DNA from: Batillaria attramentaria
Lineage: Eukaryota > Mollusca > Gastropoda > Batillariidae
Reading direction: 5' to 3'
Assembly: GCA_018292915.2 (NCBI GenBank)
Contig: JACVVK020000092.1
Span: 1,028,501 to 1,092,500 of the forward strand
Length of the DNA: 64,000 bases
Part shown: positions 44,844 through 57,217 of the stretch, piece after piece
How positions within the stretch are numbered: the stretch's first letter is position 1
Layout of the letters: each line of letters starts with the position of its first letter
Program-made: the position numbers and the translations under genes
Notes under the pieces: generated by a model
Told to the model about the DNA's origin: nothing
Seen by the model: the letters and a program-made list of their open reading frames with translations, nothing else
The model's database searches: none

Positions 44844-45813
44844 ACCGTGGTACTAATCGTTCTGTTCTACATATGTTGGCTCACAATCGCATTGTCCATA
44901 CACGTAATTATTATGTTGGACATAAAATAACTATGTGTGCGCGTCTAGCATGCAATCACGTCGAAGAAAACTGTTCGATGAATGAGTGAAACCTGTGCCT
45001 TTGAAAGCGTTCTCTGTCTACACTTGTCACATCTCTGGTCTGTGTTCGGGGTAAAAACAGGTCTTGATTTATAGCTGAGTATTTTCAGCATTAGAGGTCG
45101 CAAACTCATTAAAAACAACAACAACAACAACAACAAACGATCGCAGTATACAAATGGACCACCCGTTCAGTCGAAAACAGGATTAGAGTTTCGAAAGTGT
45201 CATTTTCCCCACTATCGGTTGCATCGTATTACTTTAACTCAATTCGTACCAAATAAATATTCCCAAGCTACCCGAAGAAAAGAGGATTGGAAACTAAGTA
45301 AAGCTTGAGAAAACATGAATCTCAACCTACCATACAAGAAACAATAATGAGAAAACAGATGTGGTGGGCAAAGATTAAGAAGAACGGGGAATCCCTGTGC
45401 GCGGTACGGTATGTGTTAAACAAGATTTTCATTCGCGTTGGTGACATCTGGTAGGAAAGCGGAATGAAAAACAAAATGATGACAGGAGTGTTTCCAGGCA
45501 CAACCGACTCGTTTACACCTTACAAGCGCAAAAAATTCTGCTAACTGCTATTTGGATGCAAACGATGACATAACATTTGCGTCAGAAGTTAGAAAGAGGA
45601 AATGAATTTCTCACCATGGACACAACAAAACCCATGAGAGTAAAGGGGTGGGGGGGGGGGGGAGGCGATATTGTGATTGAAATCTACCCCAGCTGGCGAT
45701 AACAAAAACACCACCACACATATTATTTTAATGATTCATCTGTCAAATATATCATGCACGACGGCCGGTTGCAGTCACTTGGTGAAAGGGTCCAAGCGCC
45801 AGGGATTTGGAAA
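44844..45813. other. Non-coding, no gene seen
   Basis: No gene. An (AAC)n tract near 45113-45136 and a G-run near 45648-45663. Confidence 0.4.
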
Positions 45814-45828
45814 GCACTTCGGCCAGTT

Positions 45829-46364
45829 TTTGTTGTTGTTGTTGTTGTTTGTTGTTGTTGTTTTTGCTGCCACAACTCTTTGCGCGGCTCCAGTGATGTT
45901 CCTCCCTGGTAATGGGTGGAATCCACGGAGGGCTCGGAAGTTGGGGCAATTTTTTTTATTATGCATGATGATGGAGATGAGGATGATGGTAAGATGATGC
46001 TCTGGTGGTCCGTGTGGTTTGGGACTGCGGGACAGGGCCGCATTCCACGCTTCCTTTCATAAATATGCCGGCATTAATCAGGCCCGGGAACTACGGCACC
46101 TGCGGTGCCGACCGTGTAATCATCCACATCATAAGACGTGTCATACCATGGGAAGCACACCCCCCCCCCCAAAAAAAAATCGCACCCGTGAAGTGGGTGA
46201 AGCTCGGCAGTGTGTGGCAACAGCCTCCCCATTGGGCCCATAGCACACCCGCTCTGGGTAGGAGCCGACCTAGGTAGGAAAAATCCCGCTTGTCTCGGCT
46301 GGGACTCGAACGCGGGTCTCCCGGTCCATAGTCCGAAGTGCTAACCACTACACTACGGGGGCCG
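45829..46364 (-). mobile_element. SINE family 2, full length (~536 bp)
   Basis: The reverse complement matches the copy at 26071-26578 along its whole length. The tRNA-like head GCCCCCGTAGTGTAGTGG lies near 46361 and the tail near 45829. An imperfect duplication flanks it: GCACTTCGGCCAGTT at 45814-45828 and GCACTTCGACCATTT at 46365-46379. Confidence 0.88.
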
Positions 46365-46379
46365 GCACTTCGACCATTT

Positions 46380-47439
46380 CGCCATTTGACGGTTAAAGCT
46401 TGTATTTGTCTGCTCGGGAGAAGCAACGTTGGAGGTTCAGTCTGGTGATAGTTTGAACGCTACGGACGGCAGCCAGCTGGTGGATGTTTTGTTGATAGAT
46501 TGGCATGGTTCGGTTTTCAATTGTGAATAGTGCTTTCTGGTGTACAGCGTATTCAGGTAAAAAGAAGAAAAAAAAATTCTGTTTATGTTGAGGTCCGGCA
46601 TGAAAAAGTAATTAGTTTCTATTCATACCGCTATTCGGGACAGAGAATATTGTAAGCGAATAAAAATAGATGGGGGAAAAAACCCTCTAACTTTGAGAGA
46701 CATTGAGGAAAAAATGATGTTATTCAACGAGAGACGGCCACAAAAGTTAGATATTTTGTCGTTAGTCTTGGTTACTGTATTTGCCACTCAAGGCTTCCAC
46801 ATTTTATAAAAGAACATTACTTACTGGTTTGACAAACTGAACATGGCCTTTCATCAGCTGATATTATTGCATACCAGCTGCACTGTTCTTAGCCATGATA
46901 CCGACGTTCTAAGTTTGCAACTGTAGATTAAAGAACAGTGCACAAAAGGACGGAAGGTGGAGGAAGGGGAGAGTGGGGGGTCCCTTATCTAGATGAAATG
47001 CCCAAGTGTGTCTCTGATGACAAATTTGGAAAATGACGCCACTTCGGGCATTTAGGCAGAAAAGCTACAGCGTCACAAGGCAAATAATCAACAAACGAAG
47101 ACAAATTTCTGCAGAGTGGAGTCAACTGACCCTCCGCCCACACAACCCTCTAGTTGTTTTCAGATCAGTGTATTTGATTCGGTGAATATCAGCAGTAGGG
47201 GGCCTCCTGGTGCGTAACGTGACCGTATCTCAGCTGCAGATTGTTTGCAGATAACTTTTATGGTACTCTCGGGACACGCACAACGCAGAGACATAGCACG
47301 GATACCGCCCTTCACATACGCAATCTGATGACATGGCGTTTTGTCTACCCCCGTGTGTCATGCTCTACAGTTTCAAGCAATGCATTTTGTTTGTTGGTAA
47401 CTGATTTCAGATTGTTCATAGATGAACTCAGATCACTGA
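46380..47439. other. Non-coding, no gene seen
   Basis: No coding signal was found. Confidence 0.4.
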
Positions 47440-47703
47440 GCCTCACAGTGGCCAACTGGTGTTTTGGAAGAGTTGAGGGAGCCTGTACGCTTGGAATGGT
47501 CCATTTCTAATGATTAGTAGAGCTTTGAGTGCAATACACTGGTGTCTGCAGGCTGTGCGAGAGAAAATTAAAACTCAGTGGCTGACGCCTCGATATTCGC
47601 GTCGCCTGAAGCCTCCTGCTGGCTCAGTGTCATCTTGCAAGAAGCTGTCACTGTGCATGTGTCTAATAGATACTACCGAACGATTTGTGAGCATAGAATT
47701 ATA
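47440..47703 (+). repeat. Local dispersed repeat D, copy 1
   Basis: Shares CTAATGATTAGTAGAGCTTT, ACACTGGTGTCTGC, CTGACGCCTCGATATTCGCG and CGAACGATTTGTGAGCAT-like blocks with 52570-52925 and, more weakly, with 61975-62295. No coding sequence. Confidence 0.75.
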
Positions 47704-47707
47704 ATTA

Positions 47708-47709
<2 letters not shown>

Positions 47710-47798
<89 letters not shown>
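47710..47798. repeat. (TG)n microsatellite
   Basis: A TG tract of ~88 bp directly after repeat D copy 1. Confidence 0.95.
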
Positions 47799-47799
<1 letters not shown>

Positions 47800-49736
47800 C
47801 CCCTGTTTTTCCTTTTTCTGGATAAAAGCAAAGTAGGCGCCACCCTTTACGAATTTAATGGTCTTCTTTGTGCAAAACGGTATAGTGGCTAATTCTAGGG
47901 CTACACAGCCTCTGTAACACCTGTGATTTTCCTGTGTTTTTGGACCACAAAAGAAAACCGATAGCAAGTTAAATCAGGCGGAACAGCTCGTCATAGTTGC
48001 AAGGTAGCGGAATAAAGGTGTGTTTACACAGCAGCAGTCCAAACATGAAATCGGTTTCGGACAACGAGGAGGGATCCAGCTAGTTTGAGTGTCCTATATG
48101 TTGAGTGGTGTTTTACACCGATTGCCAGGGGGTTGAACACATGCCGTGCCGCAGACTGGGACCCCCCGTTCTTCCGGCTGTTTCTTTTTCATGATATTTG
48201 CGTGACTGTTTAATTTGAGGTGTCATCCTAGCTAAGCAGCATTAAGGCTTTTACGAAAGGAGTTTCGACATCGTGCGACTTTTAAGCTTACGTGGGATGA
48301 ATAGGGTGAAGTCCCATTGTCTGATACAAATTTTCTAGGCTGTACAGATGACTCTTTTTCTTTTCCTTTTTCTTTTTTCCCGTTTTTTTTTTTTTTCTCC
48401 TTCTGTTTCTCCTGCTTTCTTTGTTTTCCTTTTCTTCTTCTTTCTTTTTTTTAAAAGTTTTTGTTTGTTCTCTTTTTTTTTCCTTTTTTTTTTCCTTTTT
48501 TGTTTGCTTGGTCAAGAACAGTTGTGTGTGTTAGTGCGAATATAAGCACATAAAATGTGCAGTTTGATGCAGTGTTACTTAGGTAAATGCAGTACACCAA
48601 CGTTTGCCGGCCGTACTGTGGAGGACATTTTGAACTACCCTAGGCTGTCCTGGCCAGCAGTGTGACAAGAATATGGCATACAGTGCTGTGTGTTTCGACT
48701 TGTGTCTGCTCAACGCCAGCCTGGCCGTGCTACTAGACTGTGACTATGCATGTAAATGAGTCACCGAGTGGTTTGATGCCAGACACCCCCAAAATAGCTC
48801 CATACGAATTGCGAGCCGAGAAATGCAGTTCAGAACCCAGCCCGAATGATCCAACTCAAAACTGAGGTGACCTACATGCTGCGCACCAGAGAGCATGACT
48901 GTGATTTTTTCCGGGCTCAGTCCTGAACTGAACTGCCTTTTGCACTCTTGCTGTTTTAAATAAAGCTTGATTAAAACTGCATGCTGATTCGTTGCACGCA
49001 CCGCATCTCCAGTTGTCTCCCTTGTGCGTAAAGTTTCAGCTGCGTTTGTTTTGAGCACCACGCTTAATGTTATCGTAAATCACTTTTTCTCTTCCCCCCC
49101 CCCCTTTTTTTGTCCTTTTTTTTTTTCTTTCTTTCTTTCTTTTTTTTTTTTTTGAAAATCAATCGGGTAAATACTCTTTGTGAAGGAAGAGGTGCTACAT
49201 CCCGCTATTATATTTTCCTAACCTTTTGAGATGAAATCGATGTGCGACCAGAGAGGCTTCAATATTTCACAAACCTCCCGTAAATCAATTTCTACAGCTC
49301 TCTCGGGTGGAGAGAAACCTGTGAGGCGAGGGGCACTATTCCGGCCATTGTACCCAAATTGAAAAGCTGCGTGAATAATTGATAAGGTTACCCTTTACAC
49401 TTTGGCGACACGTCCAACGCCCGTAACAGAAACCCCTTCATTGTACATCGGCGGTACGCCACAAGTTAAACTCGGTGGATTAAACCCACCATTAGGTGAT
49501 TGTGTTACCTTGCCCACGCATCTAGAACTCGACGGTCAGTAAAAACCTTTCGCGCCAAGGCATAGTAGGGAGGCGTTGATACGAAAGTCTAAAGCACATT
49601 ATGCGGCTAAAATGACTACAGTTTCATAACGGATACTTCGCGAACACTGTTTCCAAAACTTTACGAGCTGAAGACTCGAGCACAATCCGCCATTATTCCT
49701 GCAGAAATGCGACGGTCAGTGTGGTCGTGGTTCATT
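47799..49736. other. Non-coding, with polypyrimidine blocks
   Basis: No gene. T/C-rich blocks at 48350-48510 and 49085-49155. The Lys/Glu or Phe-rich ORFs there are compositional. Confidence 0.45.
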
Positions 49737-49740
49737 GATT

Positions 49741-49893
49741 GACAGTTTGAGGGTTTAACGTCTTTTTTCCACCACATACGTGCGCTTTCAAAGCCGGGAA
49801 ACCAGGAAAAAGCAGCCGGGAGTCGAAATCACGACCCGAGCGTGGAATTCCCCAACTCTCTATCATAGTATGCTCGCCTGTCCCGGCTCCCTT
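49741..49893 (-). mobile_element. SINE family 1, diverged
   Basis: Blocks GGGTTTAACGTC, CCACCACATACG and ATCACGACCCGAGC, and the GTCCCGGCTCCC head, are present with several deletions in the body. Confidence 0.7.
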
Positions 49894-49953
49894 GCAGGGT
49901 CACCGCTTATATGAGATTTTGAAATACCAACGGGGATGAATCACGTGGCTTGG

Positions 49954-50291
49954 AGGTGTACGAGGAGAACGGAATATACGAGGTGAAGGCATCGATCACT
50001 GGTGAGGTGAGAGATGACAAAATATTTTTTTCTGCAGGGGAAAAACACTTTTCTGCGGAAAAACATCTTTTCTGTGGAAAAAAAAAAAAAAAACCCAACA
50101 CTATTTCTGCCAAAAAAATAAAATAAAAAAAACCCTGGGTTTCTGCAGAAAAAAATTGACGTTCCTGTTTTTCTCCAGAAAAATAGCACTTTTCTGCATA
50201 AAAACTGATTTCTGCAGAAAAAAGCCATTTTGTCATCTCTCGCTTATGACACATGCCTTCCCCTCGTACATTCCGTTCTCCTCGTACACCT
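49954..50291. mobile_element. Foldback (MITE-like) element with TTTCTGCAGAAA core
   Basis: The outer arms are inverted: AGGTGTACGAGGAGAACGG at the left and its reverse complement at the right. Inner arms GAGATGACAAAAT (50011-50023) and ATTTTGTCATCTC (50227-50239) also pair. The centre consists of about ten imperfect units of TTTTCTGCAGAAAAA, itself a palindrome. Target duplication not resolved. Confidence 0.7.
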
Positions 50292-50605
50292 TCATGTTAG
50301 GTGATACCGGCTTTGCTGATACAGTACGTTGTGTTCAATATCACCGGTGACAGGGTACAGGCTGACGTGCTTTGTCGCCAGATCTACGCGACAGTGACTG
50401 GTCGTTTTCTGTAACACCGGGACCTGTGATATTCAAGGAATATTGCGTTCCGGGGAATATCCCGGGACCCACTATAGGACGATTCCAAAATATCTGTTCG
50501 AAAATGGACGACCAGTTACTGACGCATGCTTCTCAGTCTCCAGTGACGCAATTACTGCTTCACTCTGCGAAACAATGCGGAATCCTTCGTAAAATATGTG
50601 TAGAG

Positions 50606-50781
50606 GATGGGTGGGTGAGTGTACGGGGGGTTTAACGTCCTTTTCCACCACATACGGTTGAGATCAAAGACGGGGCAACGATGAAAAAGCCAGCACAAAT
50701 ATTTGGCCCCAGCCGGGATACGAACTCACGACCCGAGCATTAGAAGTCCAACGCTTTACCGTTCGGCCACCCCGGCTCCCC
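50606..50781 (-). mobile_element. SINE family 1, full length with 14-bp TSD
   Basis: A full-length minus-strand copy flanked by AAATATGTGTAGAG (50592-50605) and AAATACGTGTAGAG (50782-50795), one mismatch. Confidence 0.94.
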
Positions 50782-50795
50782 AAATACGTGTAGAG

Positions 50796-51325
50796 AAAGG
50801 CACACATCGGTTGAACATAATTACTAGGGCAAAAGCAAATACGGAGACCGAGTGCCGGTGAGTCATGTAGATCTTATAGCGAGGGTCGGTGAATCAGTAG
50901 ATTTTGCTAATAGCGAGGGTCATGCCAAACAGCTTAACTGCTGTGACGTACTGACCCCAACCCCGTTGAGTTCGTCGGGTGTATACTGACAATGGGCGCT
51001 TGTAGAGACACGCTTGTACATTAGATCTACTGTAATGGTAGTCGGGGAGGGGTGGGGGGGGGGCAAAAGGAGCTAATTCTGATTATTCGAAGAAAGAGTT
51101 AGGCCCCTTTACGGTGACGTTGTAACGAACTAGTTGGACTGGTCATGGCAGGCGAGCCATCAATAGTTCATGGCTGTCCCATTGTGTTGCATTCGTCATC
51201 AAACGGAGGGAAAAAAACTGTTACAGTGTGAGTATCAATTATTGGTGGCGAGAGCCAGACACCATACTGCTTTAAAGCACTGGCCGATGAGTCAAGCATT
51301 TCTCAGTAGATCAGGAATTGAATGT
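50796..51325. other. Non-coding, no gene seen
   Basis: No gene; a G-run near 51044-51063. Confidence 0.4.
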
Positions 51326-51354
51326 ATCAAATCAAATCAAATCAAATCAAATCA
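51326..51354. repeat. (AATCA)n pentanucleotide tract
   Basis: Pentanucleotide repeats followed by TCTTTAATGTCCAGTC. Similar pentanucleotide tails precede CTTTATTTGTC at 59974-60008, suggesting the end of a retroelement family. Confidence 0.6.
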
Positions 51355-51547
51355 TCTTTAATGTCCAGTCCTTTTAAAACCAGAATTGAAACAATTAAAA
51401 CCTTTGTTCGGTACAAAGTCCCTGTTTACTGTCCTCACAGGGTCTACGACATTCGTTCCCAACATTCGATCGTCAAAATTTCGTCGATCACATTTCGTTC
51501 CCGGCGACAAATAGTCCCCAGTGGCTCATATTGTTACAGCTGAATTT

Positions 51548-51552
<5 letters not shown>

Positions 51553-51593
<41 letters not shown>
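51553..51593. repeat. (AC)n microsatellite
   Basis: AC dinucleotide tract of ~41 bp. Confidence 0.9.
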
Positions 51594-51596
<3 letters not shown>

Positions 51597-52025
51597 GGGT
51601 AACCTCGCCACGTGAAGCACGAGGAGCAAGGTAATATACGCGGATGGCCCGTCCAGAAGGTGCGAGACAAGTTCGTCTGTTCAAGACCATACGAGAATAC
51701 TCATGGAATGCGCATTCCCTTGCACTCATTGGACGGTGCCTCAATGCTTTCTCATCGGAAATCACTGACTCTTCGTAATCTTTCATGCGACCCGTAACCC
51801 GTGATTCTATAAAGACTGGATTCTAAACTGTAGTTGCAGGCTTCACATAAATAAACCAGGCGAGTGGACTACAAATTTCTTTCATTTTTATTACAATGAT
51901 AAAGACATTCTAAGGATTCCATGTTTGGTTTTTGTACACAGTACTCTCTATGCAACAGACGGTAAAACAAAACAAACCAAAACAAAATCCTACATTCTTA
52001 CAGTGATATGGTCGACCTCAAAATT
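51594..52025. other. Non-coding, no gene seen
   Basis: No coding signal was found. Confidence 0.4.
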
Positions 52026-52038
52026 CTTACATTCTCAG

Positions 52039-52212
52039 GGGGAGCCGGGGTGGCCGAATGCCGGAAGAGCGTTGGACTTTCAATGCTCGGGTCGTGAGTT
52101 CGAACTCCGGCTGAGGCCAAATATTGTGCTGGCCATTTTCTTGTTGCCCCGTCTTTGATATCACCCTTACGTGGTGGAAGAGGACGTTAAACTCCCGAAC
52201 ACCCACCTCGCC
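52039..52212 (+). mobile_element. SINE family 1, full length
   Basis: A full-length plus-strand copy. Imperfect target duplication: CTTACATTCTCAG (52026-52038) and CTTGCATTCTCCC (52213-52225). Confidence 0.9.
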
Positions 52213-52569
52213 CTTGCATTCTCCCAGTGATATGGACGCCCAGAATGATTTGTTGAAATACGCAATGCATTCAAAATATACATTTAAAAAAATCGATATC
52301 AACAAAACAGCGGAATGAAGAAGGGAGGGCAGATCCGAACTAAATGTTTGCCATGGACAATTGTGTAAACTGAACATGTTTGCATGAACGTCTGCTGCTT
52401 AAAGGCCAATGTTTGGTGCGCATAACGTGCATACAGATGGACGTTAGTGATTGATAAATCATATGTGATGCTTTCTGCTTCCATGCTGCTGCTTGGCAGT
52501 TCAGAGAAAGAGTCGATGGCTGAGGATGGGGGGATACGCTGAATGAAATTAATTATAAATCTCTTGAAG

Positions 52570-52925
52570 TTAGGAGTGGTCTATCTTTAATGATTAGTAG
52601 ACCTCTGAGTGTAACACACTGGTGTCTGCGTGCTGTGCGAGAGAAAGTTGAAATTCTCTTACTCAGTGGTTGCCCGCAACACCAGCTGACGCCTCGATAT
52701 TCGCGCCGCCTGAAGCCTTCTGTGCCATCCTATGAGAAGCTGTTACTGTGCCGGTGTCTAATTAGTACCACCGAACGATTTCTGAGCATTAAAGGACGGT
52801 GGGCCTTCAAGGTAGACGGTATTGTCTTGCATTAAGAGCTCTACTAATGATTAATGTAGTCTATTTCTAGAGTACAGGCGCACACATACAAGAGAAACTG
52901 TTCTAAACACTAGTTGGTTTCTGTG
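52570..52925 (+). repeat. Local dispersed repeat D, copy 2
   Basis: The fullest copy of repeat D: AATGATTAGTAGACCTC, CACTGGTGTCTGCG, AGCTGACGCCTCGATATTCG, then TTGCATTAAGAGCTCTACTA and TACAGGCGCACAC. The second half corresponds, inverted, to the start of the family, so the repeat is itself partly palindromic. Confidence 0.75.
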
Positions 52926-53518
52926 GAAATCTAGTACACATGAGAGTAGCGCGTTTAAACAGACATGCATACCATGCACAGTCATGCTCTACAGGTTATT
53001 GAGTCATCGGGTCGCTTCGCCATTCAAATTTTTATACTTTACGATTATGTCCACGCGAACGAGCTGTTGCCACCACCAGCTCACGCTCCCTTCCGCATGT
53101 TTAATACAATAAATTTTGATATGTTCTGTTCTCTTTTCCTTTCTTCTTCCTGCTCCTTTCGGTTTTTTGGTTGTTGTTGTTTTTTTTTTTTGTTTTTTTT
53201 TTGGGGGGGGGGTTCTTTTATGTCTTTACATCTCAATCCAATATTTTTCACGCCAGTTTCTACGCCATACTTTTATGTAAACTGGTTCAGATGAGCACGT
53301 ACATAAGTTTTTACTTGTTGTGCTCTCTTACAATGTAATGCTGTTTACTGTATGACTGACGGTGATCCTTCCATAATAAAAATGTTTAAACCAAATGCTC
53401 AAACAGCAATATACGTGGATGGTCCAGTGGATTATTTAAAAGTTATGGCCGAATTATGAAAATCGGGCCGACGCACTCAACACTGAAGAGAGAGAGTTTC
53501 AGTTGCTCTTTCCTAAGG
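52926..53518. other. Non-coding, no gene seen
   Basis: No gene; T- and G-runs at 53180-53212. Confidence 0.4.
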
Positions 53519-53692
53519 CGGGGAGCCGGGAGAGCCGAGTGGTAGAGTGTTTGACTTTCAATGCTCGGGTCTTGAGTTTGAATCCCGGCTTGGGCCAGAT
53601 ATTTTTGCTGGTCTTTTTCAAGTTGCCCGGTCTTTGATATCACCCACACGTGGTGGAAAAGGACGTTAAAAAACCACCCACCCACCTCGCCC
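53519..53692 (+). mobile_element. SINE family 1, full length
   Basis: A plus-strand copy with head GGGAGCCGGGAGAGCCGAGT and the usual body. The target duplication is not clear. Confidence 0.85.
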
Positions 53693-54336
53693 CTTTACCG
53701 GCGTTTCCTGTTTGCATCGTATTCCACATCCTTTAAGTGCGTTTTGTCCCAGTGACATGTATAAATGTGGATGTCGAAATAATTGTGAATGTCACAAACG
53801 CATCGATAGCAAACCGGAAGAGGTGCTATCACAGGATCGAATGCATTAACCTTTCGTTGTCGCCGGACTCTATTATTACCCAGCAGTACCCAGCGAGGAC
53901 TTCATCCACGGAACTCGTCGCTTCGTCACACAATGAATTCGATCAACAACGATCACGCATGGTGCAGGGTCTCTGAAACGTGTGCTTTAACTGGACACAT
54001 AGTCACCAGCAGCAGTTCCGTAATATTGATCTGTGGTGGGTACCGCGCGGTGACTTTCGGCTGTTGTGGTTGAAGGGTAGAAGGGTAGCAACACTCGAAC
54101 GGATGCCGTCATAATGGAGTTTCTCTGCTGTAGTGACAACGTTGTTTCAGTGCCTTTTGAGCAAGTGTCGGGTTAGCTTTGGTAATTAAACACCACCATT
54201 GTCCATGCTGGAAGGTCGTGGGTTTGATACCAATGGTGCCAGCCAATGTACAAAAAAAACATTCTGGCCTGTGAAATTAGCCTCACGACAGACGGAAGAC
54301 GAAAAACGTCCTATAAAAATTAAGGAGAAGCGATCA
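53693..54336. other. Non-coding, no gene seen
   Basis: No coding signal was found. Confidence 0.4.
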
Positions 54337-54575
54337 GGAAAGTTCCATGTTCTAACTGACGGCAAAGTAATAAATGGTGATTTTGTGGTCATATAACTTT
54401 CAAGAAATTCGTGTGGTGAAAGGTTATTTTGAAATACGAGCAAATACGAAATATACGAGTCAGGAAAGTTCCATGTTCTAATTGACGGCGAAGCAATAAA
54501 TGGTGATTCTGTGGTCATATAACTTTCAAGAAAATCGTGTGGTGAAAGGTTGTTCTTAAATACGAGCAAACGAAT
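54337..54575. repeat. Tandem duplication (~120 bp x 2)
   Basis: Two units begin TCAGGAAAGTTCCATGTTCT and contain GTGGTCATATAACTTTCAAG and GTGTGGTGAAAGGTT. Their apparent reading frames are not conserved as protein. Confidence 0.88.
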
Positions 54576-54814
54576 AACTTGAGTTAAGGCAGTCCATGTG
54601 TGTGGTGAATGGTGGATCTAATTCTGTGGTCACAGCTACTGGTCACTGGCAATGTTGGCAGAATGATATGGTCTTGACTGATGAATTTTTTTTTTTTTTT
54701 TTTTTGCGTCATGAGTATGGCGAGTCTTAACCGATTTCTTGACGCAGCATTCAAAGAAATTCATGTGGTGACCAGGGATTCTGAAATGTTCCCTTGACGG
54801 GTTGAAATGAACGA

Positions 54815-55100
54815 GTGACTATGAACGTTCATGGGATTTATAGAAACGAGTCAGTGATCATGAACGTTCCTGGAATTCATAAAAAATTCCACTGCTCCTG
54901 GAGTTTATAAGGACAAGTAACTATGAACGTTCTTGGAGTTTCTGAGGACGAGTGATTATGAACGTTCGTGGAGTTTGTAAGGACGAGTGATCATGAACGT
55001 TCCTGGAGTTTTGAAGGCGAGTTATCAGAGCGTTCCTGGAGTTTATATAGACGGGTGGTGATGAACGTTCCTGGAGTTTATAAGGACAAGTGATCATGAA
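54815..55100. repeat. Minisatellite, ~40-bp unit, about 7-8 copies
   Basis: The unit is close to GAACGTTCCTGGAGTTTATA followed by AGGACGAGTGATCAT. Units vary by substitutions and small indels. Confidence 0.9.
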
Positions 55101-55840
55101 CTGTATGTCACAGACCATACGGCCTCTGAACTGCCATGTTGAGCATTGGAAATATGCAACTGACTGTCGAGAATAAACCGTTGATACCCTGCGGGCATCC
55201 ATGTGTGACATAGCTGCAGCCGAGGATTACATTACCATGCGAGGTTCAAGTGCGAAGTATGGTCGTTGGATCTCACTACACGCACAGGTGAATCGAAAAT
55301 CTTCATTATACATGCGTGTGTTCGTAATGCGAAGTAACAACAGGAAAGTGAGTTACGGTACCGCCCTGTACTGCAATAAATTTGCTTCCGCGCGTGTTTT
55401 CCTACAGCAGGTGGCAGATGCTTCATCCTTTTAACCACACGGAAGAGATCAATGCCTGAAGAGCAATGGTCCGACGACATCTGGTTGTGAATGCAGTAAT
55501 TCAAAACGTTTCGATCCTGCACATAGTGGTGATTAACGAGCTCTAGATGTGAAGTGGTGTGTGCGATAGTTTGTGAATCGGTTTGTTTTTTTACGCAGTG
55601 CAGTTGCACCTACGCTGGCAGTATACGCAGCATGTGATCGAATATGGCCTATCAGATCCACCGCGGTCAGCATGCGGTGTAGTCAGTATAGTCTGTGCCG
55701 GCTGTGGCTCTGGCAGCCGTGAACGGGGTAACAGGCAGAGCGCTTCTAACTTCTGTTCGTGAACCCTTTTCTCACCACGCTGTCCACGCGCTGAGGAAAC
55801 TCGATGCAGAACATAAACTGCCGGCACTGGATGTGACTTG
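55101..55840. other. Non-coding, no gene seen
   Basis: No gene. Scattered TGGTGATT motifs suggest remote kinship with the arrays around it. Confidence 0.4.
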
Positions 55841-56615
55841 TGACTGGTGATTCTGTTCTTCCGCGTTATAGTCATGCATGCACCACATGTGAACATGGGA
55901 TTCTTACGGTGTGTGAAATTCGAGTATTCGTGACAGGCGATGTGTTTTGTGACAAAAACAACCAAACCAAAACAAAACAAAATACCTGGTGACTGGTGAC
56001 TGTGTTCTTGTGCGTTATATTCATGCATGCAGAACATGGGATTCTTACGGTGACGGTGATTCTGAACTGTGTGTGAAATTCGAGTATTCGTGACAGGCGA
56101 TGTGTGTTATGATAAAAAAAATCAACAAACAAACAAACAAACAAAAACAGAAATAACCTGATAACTGGTAATTCTGTTCTTGTGCGTTATATTCATACAT
56201 GCAGAACATGGGATTCTTACGGTGGCAGGTGATTCTGAACTGTGTGGGAAATTTGAGTATTCGTGACAGGCGATATGTTTTATGACCAAAAAAAACCAAA
56301 CAAACAAACAAACAAAAACAGAAGTAACCTGATAACTGGTGATTCTGTTCTTGTGCGTTATATTCATACACGCGGAACATGAGATTCTTACGGTGACAGG
56401 TGATTCTGAACTGTGTGGAAAATTAGAGTATTCGTGACAGGCTATATGTTTTATGACAAAAAAACAAAACAAAACAATAACCTGGTGACTGGTGATTGTG
56501 TTCTTGTGCGTTATATTCATGCATGCAGAACATGGGATTCTTACGGTGACAGGTGGTTCTGAACTGTGTGTGAAATTCGAGTATTCGTGACAGGCGATGT
56601 GTGTTATGCGGTACT
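55841..56615 (+). repeat. Tandem array, ~165-bp unit, five copies
   Basis: Each unit runs GTGACTGGTGATTCTGTTCT, GTGCGTTATATTCATGCATG, ACATGGGATTCTTACGGTGA, CAGGTGATTCTGAACTGTGT, GAAATTCGAGTATTCGTGAC and an A/C-rich AACAAAC tract. The part from CATGGGATTC to CTGAACTGTGTG is similar to the signal-peptide exon at 57218. Confidence 0.92.
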
Positions 56616-57217
56616 TGGCATTATTACGAGGACAAGTGATTCTGAACTGTTTGACACGTAAATCAGTAGTTACAACAGGTGCTTCTGTAGTGTGTCTTTT
56701 ATAAACATGGGATTGTTACGGCGACAGGTTGTTCTGAGCTGTGATGGATAAAGTTACGAGCGTCAAGATGTGAAACGATGTTACAAGTGATTCTACATTT
56801 CTACGAACGCCTGCTCCGTGAATATGCATGATGACCACTTTCGTGATTCTGCACCTTGTGCAAACATGAGTATGCCTTGTATGTATTTTACGTCTACGTG
56901 GAGACTGCAACAGACCATCAACAAAAGAACGAAATCAGCGTGGTGACCGCTTTGGTGATTTCGTTACTTTTGCGATCTTGGAGTGCATGCCGTGACTCCA
57001 AGACAAAAATACAACAAACAAAAAAACAAACAAACAAAACAACCACACAAAAATCTGCATGGTGATTCTGCACTTTATATGGTCACGCAGACTACAGTCA
57101 TGGTGACTGCAACAGACCAGTAAAAAAAAAAATAAACAAACATCTAAAAGCTCGTACAATCTGAGTCGTACCATGAAGTCTGTGCGGTGACTGCTGCTTG
57201 TCAACTGCTCCCCCTAG
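56616..57217 (+). repeat. Degenerate exon-like units upstream of the secreted gene
   Basis: Further diverged units related to the array: CATGGGATTGTTACGGCGAC near 56706 and CATGAAGTCTGTGCGGTGAC near 57173. Between them are TGGTGATTCTGCAC-type motifs and AAC-rich stretches. Confidence 0.6.

Noticed and set aside
47575..47967. His/Thr or Val/Cys ORFs across the TG tract
   Set aside because: Compositional product of the microsatellite; the same happens at 4278, 15700, 40015, 51550 and 59948.
56045..56520. Repetitive minus-strand ORFs with CMNITHKN and FVCLFVC units
   Set aside because: They are the tandem array read in its open frames; units shift frame relative to each other and no start or splice context exists.
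55841..56615. CRISPR-like array
   Set aside because: Units are ~165 bp, diverge over their whole length and have no unique spacers; this is eukaryotic DNA.
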